Of a stretch of DNA of 64,000 nt, positions 13,770 through 25,212 are shown piece by piece. Numbering within the stretch: position 1 is the first letter of the stretch; every line of letters begins with the position of its first letter. The stretch lies in NCBI GenBank assembly GCA_037957365.1, contig JARHVA010001189.1, positions 124,001 to 188,000 of the forward strand. The letters are read 5' to 3'. The notes under the pieces were generated by a model. The model was not told the DNA's origin. It saw only the letters and a list, made by a program, of their open reading frames with translations, and made no database searches. The stretch comes from Torreya grandis. Taxonomy: Eukaryota > Streptophyta > Pinopsida > Cupressales > Taxaceae. The translations under genes were made by a program, and so were the position numbers.

Positions 13770-15037
13770 TCTAGATTTAGAGATGGTATGTGATATTGAT
13801 GGTCTTGATTACCCTTGATACCAAGATGTATACACCTACCTCTAAGAACACATTATTCTCATTAACCTATCATATAATTAACATAAATCCTTCATTCATA
13901 ATTCATCTCATTATACTTTACTTGATAGTACACTCTATCTTAGAGCCTATTATGGAGCGTTACTTTGTTGTTTGAACTCAAGTGAATTTGAATGAATGAT
14001 TAAATATGTGCACTAAGGTATTTTTGGGGAACATAAAAGTGGAATATTACTTTCCAATAAACTCCTTTGGACATAATAATAATGTCCCATAATAGAATAA
14101 AATGCATGCACTTATGTCAAAAAGTGATTTTTTGTCAAAATCATGGTGATCTAATTTATGTTCATTCTATACTTTGGGGATTCTTATCATTGAAAAGATA
14201 AACCCCACTTATTTATATGGCCATAATCATATCCTAAATACCACCAAGTTTTTTACTAAGTGGGTGGAAGCAATCCCTCTCACTTACGTAAGCAGTAATA
14301 AAATATCCAAATTCATTTTGAATCACCTCATTTTCTACTATGGCATTCCCTCTACCATTATATCTAATAACTTAAAGTCATTAAATAACAATAAAATGGA
14401 ATCCCTTTGTACACAATTCCATATCAAACACATATGGTCAAATCCCTATTACCCTCAAGGTCATGGCTAAGATGAGGCATCTAATAAGATTATTATCAAA
14501 AGTATTAATAATATCTTTGAATGATGTTAGCTATGATTGAAATTTTTAATTATTCCCTACCTCATGGGTTTATCATACTAATATATGCATTCTTATAGGT
14601 ACAACACCATGTTCCCTAGTCTTTTACTCTAAAGTTATTATTCATATTGAGATCAAGTTTCCCTCCCTTTGTATTTCATTGTAGGACATTATAGATGATG
14701 AAGAGTATAGATTCATATGGCTACAATATTTGAAACTCTTGGATGATTAATGAATAGTTTTATTGAGCCATATCAAATAATATTAGAATTAGCTATGATA
14801 TAGCTATAACAAATGTATTATTTTTAGAGACTTTGAAGTTGGTGATCTATTACCAAAAGAGAATCATAAAAACAACAACATAGACCATGAAAGGATTAGA
14901 AAATTTAAGAGAAATTGGCTCAGTTTGTTCATTATCACAACAAACTATGGTTCTAGAGCATACATATTGGATACCCTATATGGGAAAGAGATATATGAGC
15001 ATATGAACATTATGCATCTCAAGAACTTTTATGCTTG
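13770..15037 (+). pseudogene. Ty3/gypsy (Tat/Ogre-like) integrase, 3' end of pol
   Basis: Integrase inserts the cDNA into the host genome. In order: a YQDVYTYL-type linker (about 13,815), an HHCC-like zinc region (VH*GIFGEHKSG near 14,010; CMHLCQKVIFCQ near 14,110), the core (FFTKWVEAIPL; FYYGIPSTIISNN; SNPYYPQGHG), and a C-terminal region ending in GSRAYILDTLYGKEIYEH...MHLKNFYA with a stop at about 15,037. The ending and the linker match the Tat/Ogre lineage. The core aspartates are altered: family ATDYFTKW reads TTKFFTKW, and family DNG reads NNL; the glutamate of the EAS motif remains. Several stops and frameshifts occur. RT and RNase H upstream are not seen. Confidence 0.85.
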
Positions 15038-15881
15038 ATTGGTTTGAACATTGTCTATGAGATCCCTTACTTGGGAACATCATATTCCACACCCTTTTTT
15101 GTTCTCATTTATTCCATTTTCCATTCCTGATTTAATCCTTGTCCTTGTCTTATGTCTTATTACCATCATGATATTGATTATGATCTACATGTACTACAAA
15201 TGGATTCAGAAGGAAGTTCAACAAATAGTTCAAATTTTTCATCATCAACACATATTTATAGGTAGAATATTAGAATATATTTGCTTTGAGCATGGTTTCC
15301 CTAATTTTTAGCCCTTTAAATAACTTATTTATCTCCTTCATGGTCATTTTCTATATTCCACATCAATTCTTTTGCATCATCATTTGTTTTTAAATGGTAG
15401 TCATTTTGAGTCCCAACTTGTTATCGATCCCCTATCCATGATTATTCTTTGTTTTTTAGATAGTTTATGGTGAATTTTTTCATATCTCCATGTACCTTAT
15501 CCTTGCATAATACTCCAATATATATTGTATTCCCAAAAACATCAGATAACCCAAAAATCCTAAAAAATGTCAAAAATCAGAAAATCTTAAAGAAAATAGA
15601 TATAAAGCCACAAAATATTAGTATAGTTTATAATCTTATTCACCAGGGGATTTATCTCTTCAATATATTATGTGTGGAACTATTTAATTATGACATGGAT
15701 ACACCCCCTTTTCATTGAGGATATTATGGGTGAGAAACCTCCTAACTAATCATGAATTATCCATCAAATTCAATCACATTCTGATCATCCCACTCCCCTA
15801 GGTGTTAGCCTAGGTCTTGGGTGGGTATATTTAATTCAATCATGATCATTCTTATTAACATTGTCATTTTTCTATTACATT

Positions 15882-15978
15882 CCCATCTTTGGGATAATTA
15901 CATCAACTTGAGGTCCACATAAACTATGTAGGTAGTACTTGGATATGTGGGGTGTCTTAGGTTAGCTCAGTCATCACC
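15882..15978 (+). repeat. Direct repeat copy 1 (TACATC / GTCCA motif)
   Basis: About 97 bp that resembles 16,453-16,548 at roughly 70% by eye. Shared blocks include TTACATC/CTACATC, GAGGTCCA/AAGGTCCA, ACTATG and GTTAGCTCA/GTCAGCTCA. Both copies lie in the tail of the gypsy element, one each side of the 32-bp minisatellite. Confidence 0.6.
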
Positions 15979-16056
15979 ATCATTATCATCTCTATCAATA
16001 GCATTCCCAATTTCATCATCCCCCCTCCTTTATATTTATTATTTTCAAATTCCATT

Positions 16057-16389
16057 CTCTCACCATTTGTGAGTTGATTATTCCACACTCTCACTATTTT
16101 GTGAGCTGATTATTCCATGATCTCATCATTTTATAATTCACTTATTAAATGCTCTCATTATTTTATAATTCATTTATTAAATGCTCTCATCATTTTATGA
16201 GTTGATTATTCTACACTCTCATCATTTTGAGAGCCAATTATTCCAAAATCTCACCATTTATTGAGATAAATATTCCATACTCTCACTATTTTATTAGTTG
16301 ATTATTCCATGCTATCATTATTTTATGAGCCAATTATTCTATATTCCTACCATTATGTATGCCAATTATTATATGCTGTCATAATTTTA
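16057..16389. repeat. Minisatellite, about 32-bp unit, about 10.4 copies
   Basis: Units of 31-33 bp follow one another, each starting CTCTCA(T/C)(T/C)ATTTT and ending near GATTATTCCA. Starts include 16,057 and 16,376, ten units apart. Many units contain a short inverted repeat, CTCA with TGAG. Copies differ from each other by several bases, so the array is old. Confidence 0.85.
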
Positions 16390-16452
16390 AAATCTATATA
16401 TATATATTTATTCTTTGATAGTGTCATCGATCAATTTTTCTTCATATTTCCT

Positions 16453-16548
16453 CCCATTTAGGGGAGAACTACATCAGTCTAAGGTCCATGATGGACTATG
16501 AAGGAAGTGTCCAATTACATGGGGCATCTAGGGTCAGCTCAACCACTT
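16453..16548 (+). repeat. Direct repeat copy 2 (CTACATC / GTCCA motif)
   Basis: Partner of 15,882-15,978, with the same order of blocks. The start, GGGAGAACTACATCAGTCT, recalls a conserved motif in the non-coding 3' part of Tat-type elements; that link is from memory and unproven. Confidence 0.6.
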
Positions 16549-17668
16549 CTTCCCTATTCTTCCATTCCCCTATTATTAAAGTTTATCACATTATCCTATC
16601 TGACATTTCCTAAACTTAAGGGCAAAACACAATAGTAACACCTTATTAATGCATTCTTCTAATGATGAACTATTAGTTGATTATTTCTTTAATATATGTT
16701 TATGTGTAAATGGATTGATTATTTACTTATATATTCTATTAATTAGCTATATCTATTTAGTATATTATGCTTTACACATAGGTCCTAATTTTTCATATCT
16801 AGATCTAAAGTTTTGAACATTTGTATCTTATTTTTTCTTGTTTCAATGCATTATGTTTTAAACTTAGTTCCTAATTTTTCCTATCTTGCTCTTGATCTGT
16901 GAACATTTGTATTTTAACTAGTCCTTAAATAAATTCAGAATAATGATATCATGATTCATTTTATAATTATGATGTGTACTATCATGTGTAAAATTAAAAA
17001 TAAAGTGTTTGAGGCTTATAAACAATGTTTTTCAAAGATAAAACATCCCTTTGCAAGATCTATAAATATGCATAATCAAAACATCATCACATTCTCTACA
17101 ATCAAAACTAAAGAAAGTATTAATTTAGATACACATAGGTTAATCATGACACACATAAAAAATGAGCATATAAAGAGAATCATATACATTTTACATCATG
17201 ATAGATATCAATAAATTGAATCAAATCACATCATAATCAATAATAAATGAAATGAACTCATCACATTTGCTATCTAAATCAAGTACAACATCATCATGGA
17301 TTTTTTTTAAAAATAGAATCATGGAAAATAAATATATCAACATCAATAAATCAAAATCTACATCATATATTCTAAAGAATATAATATTTCATATGCATCA
17401 TGAGATCAAAATGAATGTCTATATGCATCTCAAAACAATATATATACATCAAAATATAAACATCTCATAATAAAAAAGGAGCTATCACAACAAAAATAAG
17501 CTCTACCTCTGATCATATAATGGTGGTAGTTATATTGGTAGACCCATCCTTGAATCTTATAGATGTGGTTGTGATACTTATCTCTAAGAGTTTGAGGTTT
17601 TATGTGACCTTGATGATCTCATATTGATCTAATTATATTTTTTAAAGGATGGAGATCTTTATCTCTAT

Positions 17669-17673
17669 GGCAC
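17669..17673. repeat. Target-site duplication GGCAC, left
   Basis: Immediately precedes the 5' LTR and matches 24,235-24,239 exactly. Confidence 0.85.
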
Positions 17674-19627
17674 TATTGACCAAATCTTGGCCCTTTAGGT
17701 CAAAATTGGGCACCCCTATTTGAAAACTTAGCTACCTAAATCTATACCTTTGGCTAGGTCTAGTATGTAGGTTTCATTTAGAACAAGTGTTCTATACAAA
17801 TCCCATAATAAATATACAAGTCCAATTCTTTTGAAAAGTTTGGTTTTGGTCTTTTGCTAAGCCTTTGCATAGTAGTCATTTTGGGTCTTTTATTTTTGAC
17901 TAAAGTGTTATTTTTTCAGACTTTTCATTTAGCCAAAGTGTTGAATTGTTTCAGATAATTTGTTTGAGATAAATTTCCCAAAGATGAAGACTAATTCTTT
18001 CGGGAAAATTATTTAAACAATTTCCCTGAAGGACCTTTTCAGGATAAGGGATCATTTTCAACTTTTTAGAATGGCAGTTTATAAGTTCTGAAGGTTGATT
18101 CTATAGGAAATGGTCTACTTCATTCTTTCTAAAGGATACTTTTTTCAAAAAAATGTCCTGAGAAACATTCCCAAAGGGCACTTCAAAAAATAGTCATCTT
18201 CAAAAAATTTGTAGGGAACTTCAATTTTTTTGAAGGGAATTTATAGGAAGGCCAAAAGGTACTTTAAAAAAAATTCTGAAGGGAACTTTAACTTTCCTAA
18301 AGGAGAATTTTCAAAAAATTGAAAGGACACTTTAAAAAGTCTGAAAGATTATTTTCATCAGAAGGTGGACAAAATATAAGTTTCAAAAGGATACTTCTCA
18401 AGCCAAAGGGGTCATTTATAGGATTCTAAAAAGAGTCAATTCCTCAGAGAGATGACTTAGACACATTTTTCTAAAAAGGTATTTTCAAAAAAGGCTTGAA
18501 AGATTGTTCAAAACAAATTGTTCATAGAATTGTCTAAAGGAAAATTCCAAAGAATGAATTCATTCAGGAGAAGTCTGAGGGAAACAAGAAGTCCAAGGGA
18601 AACAAAATTCTAAATAAAATACCCAAAGGATGATGGCTCATAAAAAGTTAATTTCAAACTATGAAAAATAGTTGTTGGTGTCAAAAGGCTCGGTGAGAAC
18701 CTAAAGGCAAATTTAGAGGTAACAAATGAAAAAATGTCTCGAGTATTTAGTTTAATTATAACTGATTCAATTGTAACTAATTCATTTGGTACAATTATAA
18801 CTTATTCAATTTTAATTGATTTATTTGGTGACATGGCATATCTCACCCACCTCTCTCTCATATGCCAATGTAACTGATTCTCTCATATATACACATGTCC
18901 AAGTGACACTTGGACTCCCTTTGCTTGAACTCCCTCTCAAAGGCTCTATATATGCATTCTTTTGGCTTGTTTAGCAGTCTCTACTAGTTATTGGGAAAAC
19001 TCTAGCTAGATTTGTACTTGAAGAAATCTTAAAGAAATATACAAGTGTTTTTGCCACTCATATGCTATAATATTGAGTAATGACTTGAATCTTATTGGTA
19101 TAGTCTAGTGAAAGATTGTCTTTTCTAGCTTGTAATCTTGATGGTCTACCAATTTATATAAAGGATATTATTTCAAATCTTTGTTATTATTCTTTTATAA
19201 GTGTAGAGATATCCTAGAATTTTCCCATGATTATATCCCTCTTTGGAATCATTCATTCCCTTCCTAAGAATCATATACGTTCTTGAATCTAGCATATGAA
19301 ACATTGATGTAGTAATGGATCCTGAGTTGTGAGTCTTGTATGAGAAACATCTTATTATCTTTAAGTAGTGGTTTTAGTCAAGTAGGCAGACATTGTACAT
19401 TGGTGCATTACTGATTGGTTTCTTAGTTATTTTCCTTAATCCTTTTCATACACAATTGTTAAGTTAGAGAGATAGAGAGATTTAAAGGTGAATCAAGGGG
19501 AGATATCTCTTAATCTAGAGATTCATCTCAATGAAATTGTCACCCATAGAAAGAGAGATGTTTCTATTGTGCCACTTTGATGAGGAGAGTTTAGCATCTC
19601 CTCAAGGGTGAAAATCCAAGTACAATA
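17674..19627 (+). repeat. 5' LTR of the LARD-like element
   Basis: Starts TATTGACC and ends ACAATA, so its ends form the short inverted pair TATTG/CAATA. The start of the 3' LTR is TGTTG, so the original was probably a TG start that decayed here. Includes a TATA box and an AAGGG-rich minisatellite (about 18,170-18,310). Collinear with 22,278-24,234. Confidence 0.92.
18947..18953 (+). promoter_or_regulatory. TATA box of the 5' LTR
   Basis: TATATAT lies about 680 bp before the LTR end, in the expected U3/R boundary position, and is conserved in the 3' LTR at 23,546. Transcription would start about 30 bp downstream. Confidence 0.5.
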
Positions 19628-19632
19628 GTTTT

Positions 19633-19650
19633 TGGCATGCCCGGTGGGAC
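19633..19650 (+). other. Primer-binding site of the LARD-like element
   Basis: TGGCATGCCCGGTGGGAC starts 5 bp after the LTR end. The TGG start fits a tRNA CCA end. The string resembles a primer-binding motif seen in many plant gypsy elements. I do not name the tRNA. Confidence 0.7.
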
Positions 19651-19859
19651 TATTTATCCAATGAGGTGAATAATTCTTGGTGTGTTATTCAACCAATCAC
19701 CCCTTTGGAGGCATTTTAATCAACACAAATGGTTAATTTGAGTTGAATCAACTAGTCAAGTAGCCCTAGTGCATTAAGAAATCATATTCATTATATATAA
19801 TCTTATTATTGAGCAGTATGGCCCTTATGTTCCTTCATATAATTTTGATTAAGCTCATG

Positions 19860-20930
19860 TTTTTCATGGAATAACCTCAAGAAACTATCCTAATTGTCCT
19901 TCTCCTAGTCAATCCAAGACTTCTAGGGAGATAATGTTGGATTTTGAGAAGCAAATGTTGGAGATAGATAGGTTGAATGAGAAAAATAGATATCAATAAG
20001 AGCTAATATACAAGGGGGATTTTCTTTTTTAGACAATTTCAATCCATGAAATCCATGAATGAGAAACTAGTAAGATAGAGTCAACCCACTCAAGGCAATC
20101 AACCTTGTATGCCTTTTTCCATCCCAAGACAACCTTATATTATACAAAATAAACCCTCCTCTTATACACTAAATTAATTCTATCATATAGCACTTGATCA
20201 AAAAAATAAAGTGAGTTAACATTATATCCCATATAATGCATTTTATCCTATACCAAAACTAACTACTCATGTTTTTAATCCTTTACACTTAGCAATCCAA
20301 TACTAAAGGATATTAAAACAACCTTATATAAAGACTAACTATTTCAATTCCTTAGATTGTGATCCCTCTTTGAAGAAGGTCATCCTATTTCCTTTGAAAA
20401 CCAACACATTCATACTCAAACAACTCCTCATGTGCATGTGAAAACTCTTCCTAGTCTCCCTCAACCTTCTCAAGCCCCTCAACATGATGCAAAAATTCTA
20501 AGTTGGAGAAATGTCTATCATGAACTAGCTTAAGCTCTTGAGAAAGTGAATGAAGTTGTTGCCTATCATCAAGACGAGAAATTTTTTGTCAAAGAATATG
20601 AAATTGAAGAGGAGCTTGATCCTATACAAACCTCTCCTAACTTTCCTCAAGAAGAGAGTCTCAATCCTAAGATCATGAGCTAGAGTGAAATAGGGAAATC
20701 ATGGGGCAAGAAAGAAGAGTAGAGTATTGTTCAAGAGTGTGAAGTGAAAAATGAAGCTATTCCTTCTCAAGTCCCTTCCACCCTTCCTCAAGAAGCTTCT
20801 TATACTCCATGTCATCCTTCATGTACTCCCCATTTCTATGATGATTACTATGAGCTCCAAGAAATAATCTTTTAAGATAATCTAGATAAACAAATTGAGG
20901 AATTAGAGGCAAAGAGGAGGATACTTAGTC
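19860..20930 (+). pseudogene. Decayed coding segment, upstream part of the LARD internal region
   Basis: Frames here contain many stops, but stretches look coding: an acidic, coiled-coil-like segment around 19,930-20,000 (FEKQMLEIDRLNEKNR) and a Pro/Gln-rich segment at 20,420-20,500 (LPSLPQPSQAPQ). From about 20,510 an acidic stretch follows (VKEYEIEEELDPIQTSP, then PQEESL). Such composition is common in N-terminal or gag-adjacent regions of plant gypsy elements. No zinc knuckle or enzyme motif is seen. It appears to run into the next entry. Confidence 0.4.
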
Positions 20931-20938
20931 AAGGTGAG

Positions 20939-21735
20939 ATGGAAGGTTTAGACCTAAATGAGGATTATATGCCTAAACATGCCCCATCTACCTTTCATCA
21001 AGAGAGTCCTCAAGTTAATTTTGATGTTGATGAAGTTTTGGTCAAGTGGAAGGAAGAGAATGAAGTGATTTTGGCCCAAGGTTTTCCCCCTCTTTCTCAT
21101 GAGCTTTCAAAAAAACCCTTACATTCAATTCCCCATATGACTTTGAGAGTCCTTGTGTTGAATTCCCTTTCTTGGTTGATGAAGAATGGTTTCCTTGTGT
21201 TGAGGAACATATCTTGAGAAAGGCAAGTGAAGAAGAATATACTCAATTCATGACTGATCAAGGAGACTTCATAAGTGTAGATGACCAGGAAATCACCATA
21301 GGTACCCCTTTTGGTGAACAAAAATACAATTCACAAGCTTTTGCCTCTGTACTTGATGAAGAGGAAATGATCATTGATTCTTTTCTTACTTTACAAGATA
21401 TTATGGATGGACTAGGAGTGGTTCTTGATCAAAATTTGGATGACTTGTTTGAAGTCATTGGAGTAGGCTATACTCCTCGTTAAGGAAACTATCAGTTGGT
21501 CAAAGATGGATAAGGTGGTATTAGAACTCAAGTAAGTATGCAAAGGAGAAATAATCTTTCATGTTTATTATTTCAAGAGGATTATGAATTTAATAATGAT
21601 ATCTTTGAAGTCATCAAGAGGGGATATCACCCTCTAGAAGGAACTCATCATATTTTTAAGGATGGAGAAAGATCATATTGGCCTAAAATTTCTAATGAAC
21701 ATGGATTCAATCCTTTTGAAATCATTCCTATATAA
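20939..21735 (+). pseudogene. Unknown acidic protein of the LARD-like element
   Basis: A coding relic of about 265 codons that changes frame once near 21,130 and has stops at 21,481 and between 21,483 and 21,538. It is acidic and rich in Glu, Asp and Phe (for example VDEEWFPCVEEHI and LDEEEMIIDSF). Two related segments occur: DLFEVIGVGYTP...LVKDG (about 21,442-21,510) and DIFEVIKRGYHP...IFKDG (about 21,598-21,672), an internal duplication. No catalytic motif of protease, RT, RNase H or integrase is present. It could be a gag-derived or lineage-specific protein. Its location inside complete LTR boundaries shows it belongs to the element. Function unknown. Confidence 0.5.
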
Positions 21736-21983
21736 AGGATGGGAGTTGATCATGAGAAATTGAATGGGTAGCAACATGAAGTAAGTGATCATGTATAAGA
21801 AGATTTTATTTCCTTGGTTATATTATTTAGAATTACTTGGTTCTTAATGAGAATTACACCAATAAGATTGGTAGACTTTGTGAGAATCATGGAGGTAGCA
21901 ATGACAAGAGACAAAAGGCTTCTTGATTCATCCAATTTTTAATGCCATGAAGTGAGAGTATTTTCATTTTTTAACTTTTATCC

Positions 21984-21997
21984 AAGAGGGGGAAGAG
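21984..21997 (+). other. Polypurine tract candidate of the LARD-like element
   Basis: AAGAGGGGGAAGAG is the only long purine run near the 3' LTR, but lies about 280 bp before it, farther than usual. A second-strand primer role is therefore uncertain. Confidence 0.4.
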
Positions 21998-22283
21998 CAT
22001 ACCTAGTTAGTTTTACATAATTAGTTTTCTTTTTAATATGTTTAGTTACCCTAAGTGTTTAGTAATACAGGTGTGTTTGCTTTAGTCTTCATTTGTGTTT
22101 GTTCTTTCCCTTGTGTGTTTTGAGGTGGTAACTAGTTGTCTTGTTGATCAAGTTTTGAATCATGGTAAAGGTTTATAATTTATTTTAGTCCTTGGATGAC
22201 TCCATAATCCCAATGGGTTGATAAGGCTATTGGTCTAGTTATTATAGCAGGCATACTACCCCTATGAGTCACCAATTTGTTGA

Positions 22284-22313
22284 CCAAATTTTGGCCTTTC
22301 AGGCCAAAATTGG
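22284..22313. other. Inverted repeat (hairpin) at the LTR start
   Basis: Arms CCAAATTTTGGCC and GGCCAAAATTGG are complementary except for one base and are separated by five bases. The same place in the 5' LTR (about 17,680-17,709) keeps the pattern with two mismatches. Confidence 0.75.
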
Positions 22314-22769
22314 GCACCCCTATTTGAAAACTTAGCTACCTAAGTCTATACCTTTGCCTAGGTCTAGTATGTAGGTTTCATTTGGAATAAGTGTTATATA
22401 TAAATCCCACAACAAATGTACAAGTCCAATTCTTTCAAAAAGTTTAGTTTTGGTATTTTACTAAGCCTTTACATAGTAATCCTTTTGAGTCTTTTGTTTT
22501 TGACTAAAGTGTTATGTTTTTGGAATTTTCATTTAGCCAAAGTGTTGAATTCTTCCAGACAATTTGTCCAAAATAAATTTCTGAAAGATGAAGACTAATT
22601 CCTTTGGGAAAATTATTCAAACAATTTCCCTGAAGGACCTTTTCAGGTTAAGGGATCATTTTAAACTTTTTTGAAGGGAAGTTTACAAGTTCAAAAGGGT
22701 GATTCTATAGTAAATGATCCACTTCATTCTTTCTGAAGGATACTTTTTTTGAAAAAATGTCCTAAGAAA

Positions 22770-22935
22770 CTTTCCTAAAGGGCACTTCAAAAAAAATTCA
22801 TCTTCAACTTTTCTAAAGGGAACTTCTATTTTTCCAAAGGGCACTTTAATTTTTTCAAAGGGAATTTGTAGGAAGGACAAAAATTACTTTAAAAAAATTA
22901 TGAAGGGAACTTCAACTTTCCCAAAGGGGCATTTT
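22770..22935. repeat. AAAGGG minisatellite inside the LTR
   Basis: Repeats of about 21-24 bp, each with AAAGGGAACTT or AAAGGGCACTT followed by a T-rich part. The minus strand gives a repeated peptide pattern (PFEKIKVPFGKIEVPF) purely because the unit is near a multiple of three. The 5' LTR carries the same array at about 18,170-18,310. Confidence 0.7.
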
Positions 22936-23545
22936 CAAAAAACTAAAAAGACACAAAAATTTTGAATGATTGTTTTTATTAGAATGTGGACCAAACAAAA
23001 TTTTTGAAAGGATACTTATCAATCCAAAGGGGTCATTTTTGGGATTCTAAAAATATTCAATTCCTTAGAGAGATGGCCTAAACACATTTTTTTGAAAAGG
23101 CACTTTCAAAAATGGCCTGAAAGATTATTCAAAACAAATTGTCTATGGAATTGTCTAAAGGAAAAGTCTGAGGAATGAATTCTTTTTGGAAAAATCTAAG
23201 GGAAACAAAAGTTTGAATAAATACCTAAAGGATGATGACCTAAAAAAGTCAATTTAAAACTATGGAAAATAGTCATTTGTGTCAAAAGGATTGATGGGAA
23301 CCTGAAGGTGAATATAGAGGTAACAAATGGCAAAATGCCCTAAGCATTTGGCTCAATCATAACTAATTCAATTGTAACTAATTCATTTGGTGAAATTGTA
23401 ACTTATTCAATTGTAATTTATTCATTTGGTGACATGACATAGCTCACCCAAATTTATCCCACATGTAAATGTAATTGATTCTCTCATATAGACACATGTC
23501 CCAATAACCCTTAGAATCCCTTTGCTTGACCTCCTTCCCAAAGGC

Positions 23546-23554
23546 TATATATAT
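23546..23554 (+). promoter_or_regulatory. TATA box of the 3' LTR
   Basis: TATATATAT at the position matching 18,947 in the 5' LTR. Confidence 0.45.
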
Positions 23555-24234
23555 GCATTTTTTTGGCTTATTCAATAGCCTCCACTGGTTATTAGGAAAA
23601 CTCTAGCTATATTTATACTTGAATAACTCTTGAAGAAATAGAAAAGTGCTGATACCATTTATATGTTGTAATATTGATTAATGACTTGAATCTTGTTGGT
23701 CTAGTCTAGTGAAAGATTGTCTTTTCTAGCCTGTACTCTTGATGGTCTACCAAATTTTAAAAAGGAGATTATTGCAGGTCTTTTCTATTATTCTTTTCTA
23801 AGTGTAAAGATATCCTAGAAGTGGCCCACGATTTTATCCCTCTTTGGAATCATTCATTCCATTCCTAAGAATCATATACCTTCTTGAATCTAGCATATGA
23901 AACATTGATCTAGTAATAATAATGAATCATGAGTTGTGAGTCTTGTGTGAGAAACATCTTGTTTGTCTTTAAGTAGTGGTTTTAGTAAATTGAGATGAAA
24001 TTATACATTGGTGCATTTCCACTTGGTTTCTTAGTTATTTTCCTTAACCCTTTTCATACACAATTGTTAAGTTAGAGAGAGAGAGATTTAAAGGTGCATC
24101 AAGGGGAGCTATCCCCTTTACTAAAGATTAATCTCACCAAAATTATCACCCATATAAAGAGAGATGTTTCCATTATGCCACTTAGATGAGGAGAGTTGAT
24201 CATCTCCTCAAGGGTGTGAATCTAAGTGACAATA

Positions 24235-24239
24235 GGCAC
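24235..24239. repeat. Target-site duplication GGCAC, right
   Basis: Directly follows the 3' LTR and matches 17,669-17,673. Confidence 0.85.
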
Positions 24240-25212
24240 ACTAAATAAAATATTTGTCTACCATCTCATTTATCACTCATTGGTAGAAGGGTAGGTCCCC
24301 TCTATTTTCTCATTAGCCTTTTATTATTAGGTAACACACATAAGTAAATGTATCCTCTACATCATATTTTCATCTATACCCCATTGGCCACTTAATAGCA
24401 ATGTGCTCCTAGGCCAAAACTTATAGTAATGTGCACAACCCAATACTCATGCCACATTGATAGGCCACCATATTAAAATCCATGTATAATTACGTAAATA
24501 CCATAGGCCCTAAATAAAAGCACATAATGTAAAAAATAATTAATTAGAGTACCCTTATTATTCCTATGTGAAATAACCACCTAATCTTATCAGTCAACAA
24601 TATTTCATTGATAATAGCTATCAGGATAACAACCTCTAAATCAATCAATGGCTTAGCCTCCAATGCATATATGTCTACAACACAATCTAGTATAACAACA
24701 TTTATGATGTCATTCATGCCCTATAATAATCATTTACATACCTATCATAACCAATTCATAGATCATATATGGGTAAGAATACATATAATTCACCATACAT
24801 CCTCTATATCACAGGTGCATCTCTTGTAGGCAAGTGAAAATTTTTAGTCTCTAGGTTCTAGTTCTCAATTAATGAAAATATAAAATCCATATTTGTTTAA
24901 ATCACTTACATCTACACTATTTTTATCAAACCCATATCCTTAATTAGAGCCACAACCTCATTGTTCCATATGACAATCTATAGTAGGATACATGATCATC
25001 ACTCATGTGTTATCAACACTAGGAATCACTCTTGTAATGTAAAACATGTCAAAATAACTTATTAACGTCTATCTATCTAGACACTAACACTAAATCAAAT
25101 TAGACATTACTATTATTTTCTTCTAAATCATCCATTCAATCATTTTACTCAATCTATTTAACTCCCAATCAAGTTTGAGACTTCTTATTAACTTCATCCA
25201 ATCAACATTCAG
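24240..25212. other. No gene seen
   Basis: AT-rich DNA. A 73-codon frame at 24,608 is rich in Ser, Thr, Ile and His and matches no family I know. Confidence 0.4.

Larger units (their letters stand above)
15038..17668 (+). other. 3' non-coding tail of the gypsy element and flank
   Basis: After the pol stop there is no recognisable gene. Frames at 15,051-15,311 and 15,467-15,718 are open but unrecognised. Long non-coding 3' regions with tandem repeats are usual in Tat/Ogre elements, and this stretch holds the repeat pair 15,882/16,453 and the minisatellite at 16,057. No 3' LTR could be matched to a partner in the window. Confidence 0.5.
17674..24234 (+). mobile_element. Non-autonomous LTR retrotransposon (LARD-like), complete
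   Basis: Two LTRs of 1,954 and 1,957 bp flank a 2,650-bp internal region. A 5-bp target-site duplication, GGCAC, is present at 17,669-17,673 and 24,235-24,239. A primer-binding site follows the 5' LTR. The internal region holds a gag-like or unknown coding relic but no protease, RT, RNase H or integrase, so it would have needed proteins from another element. By eye the first 175 or so aligned LTR bases differ at about 17 positions, mostly transitions, so the insertion is old. Orientation is set by the primer-binding site and the TATA boxes. Confidence 0.92.
22278..24234 (+). repeat. 3' LTR of the LARD-like element
   Basis: Starts TGTTGACC and ends GACAATA, followed directly by GGCAC. 1,957 bp, collinear over its whole length with 17,674-19,627. 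Confidence 0.92.

Noticed and set aside
21442..21600. G-patch in the LARD-like element (GVGYTP...GG)
   Set aside because: Too few of the conserved glycines and the alignment depends on a stop and gaps.
22683..22880. Minus-strand frame with PFEKIKVPFGKIEVPF repeats
   Set aside because: By-product of the AAAGGG repeat inside an LTR.
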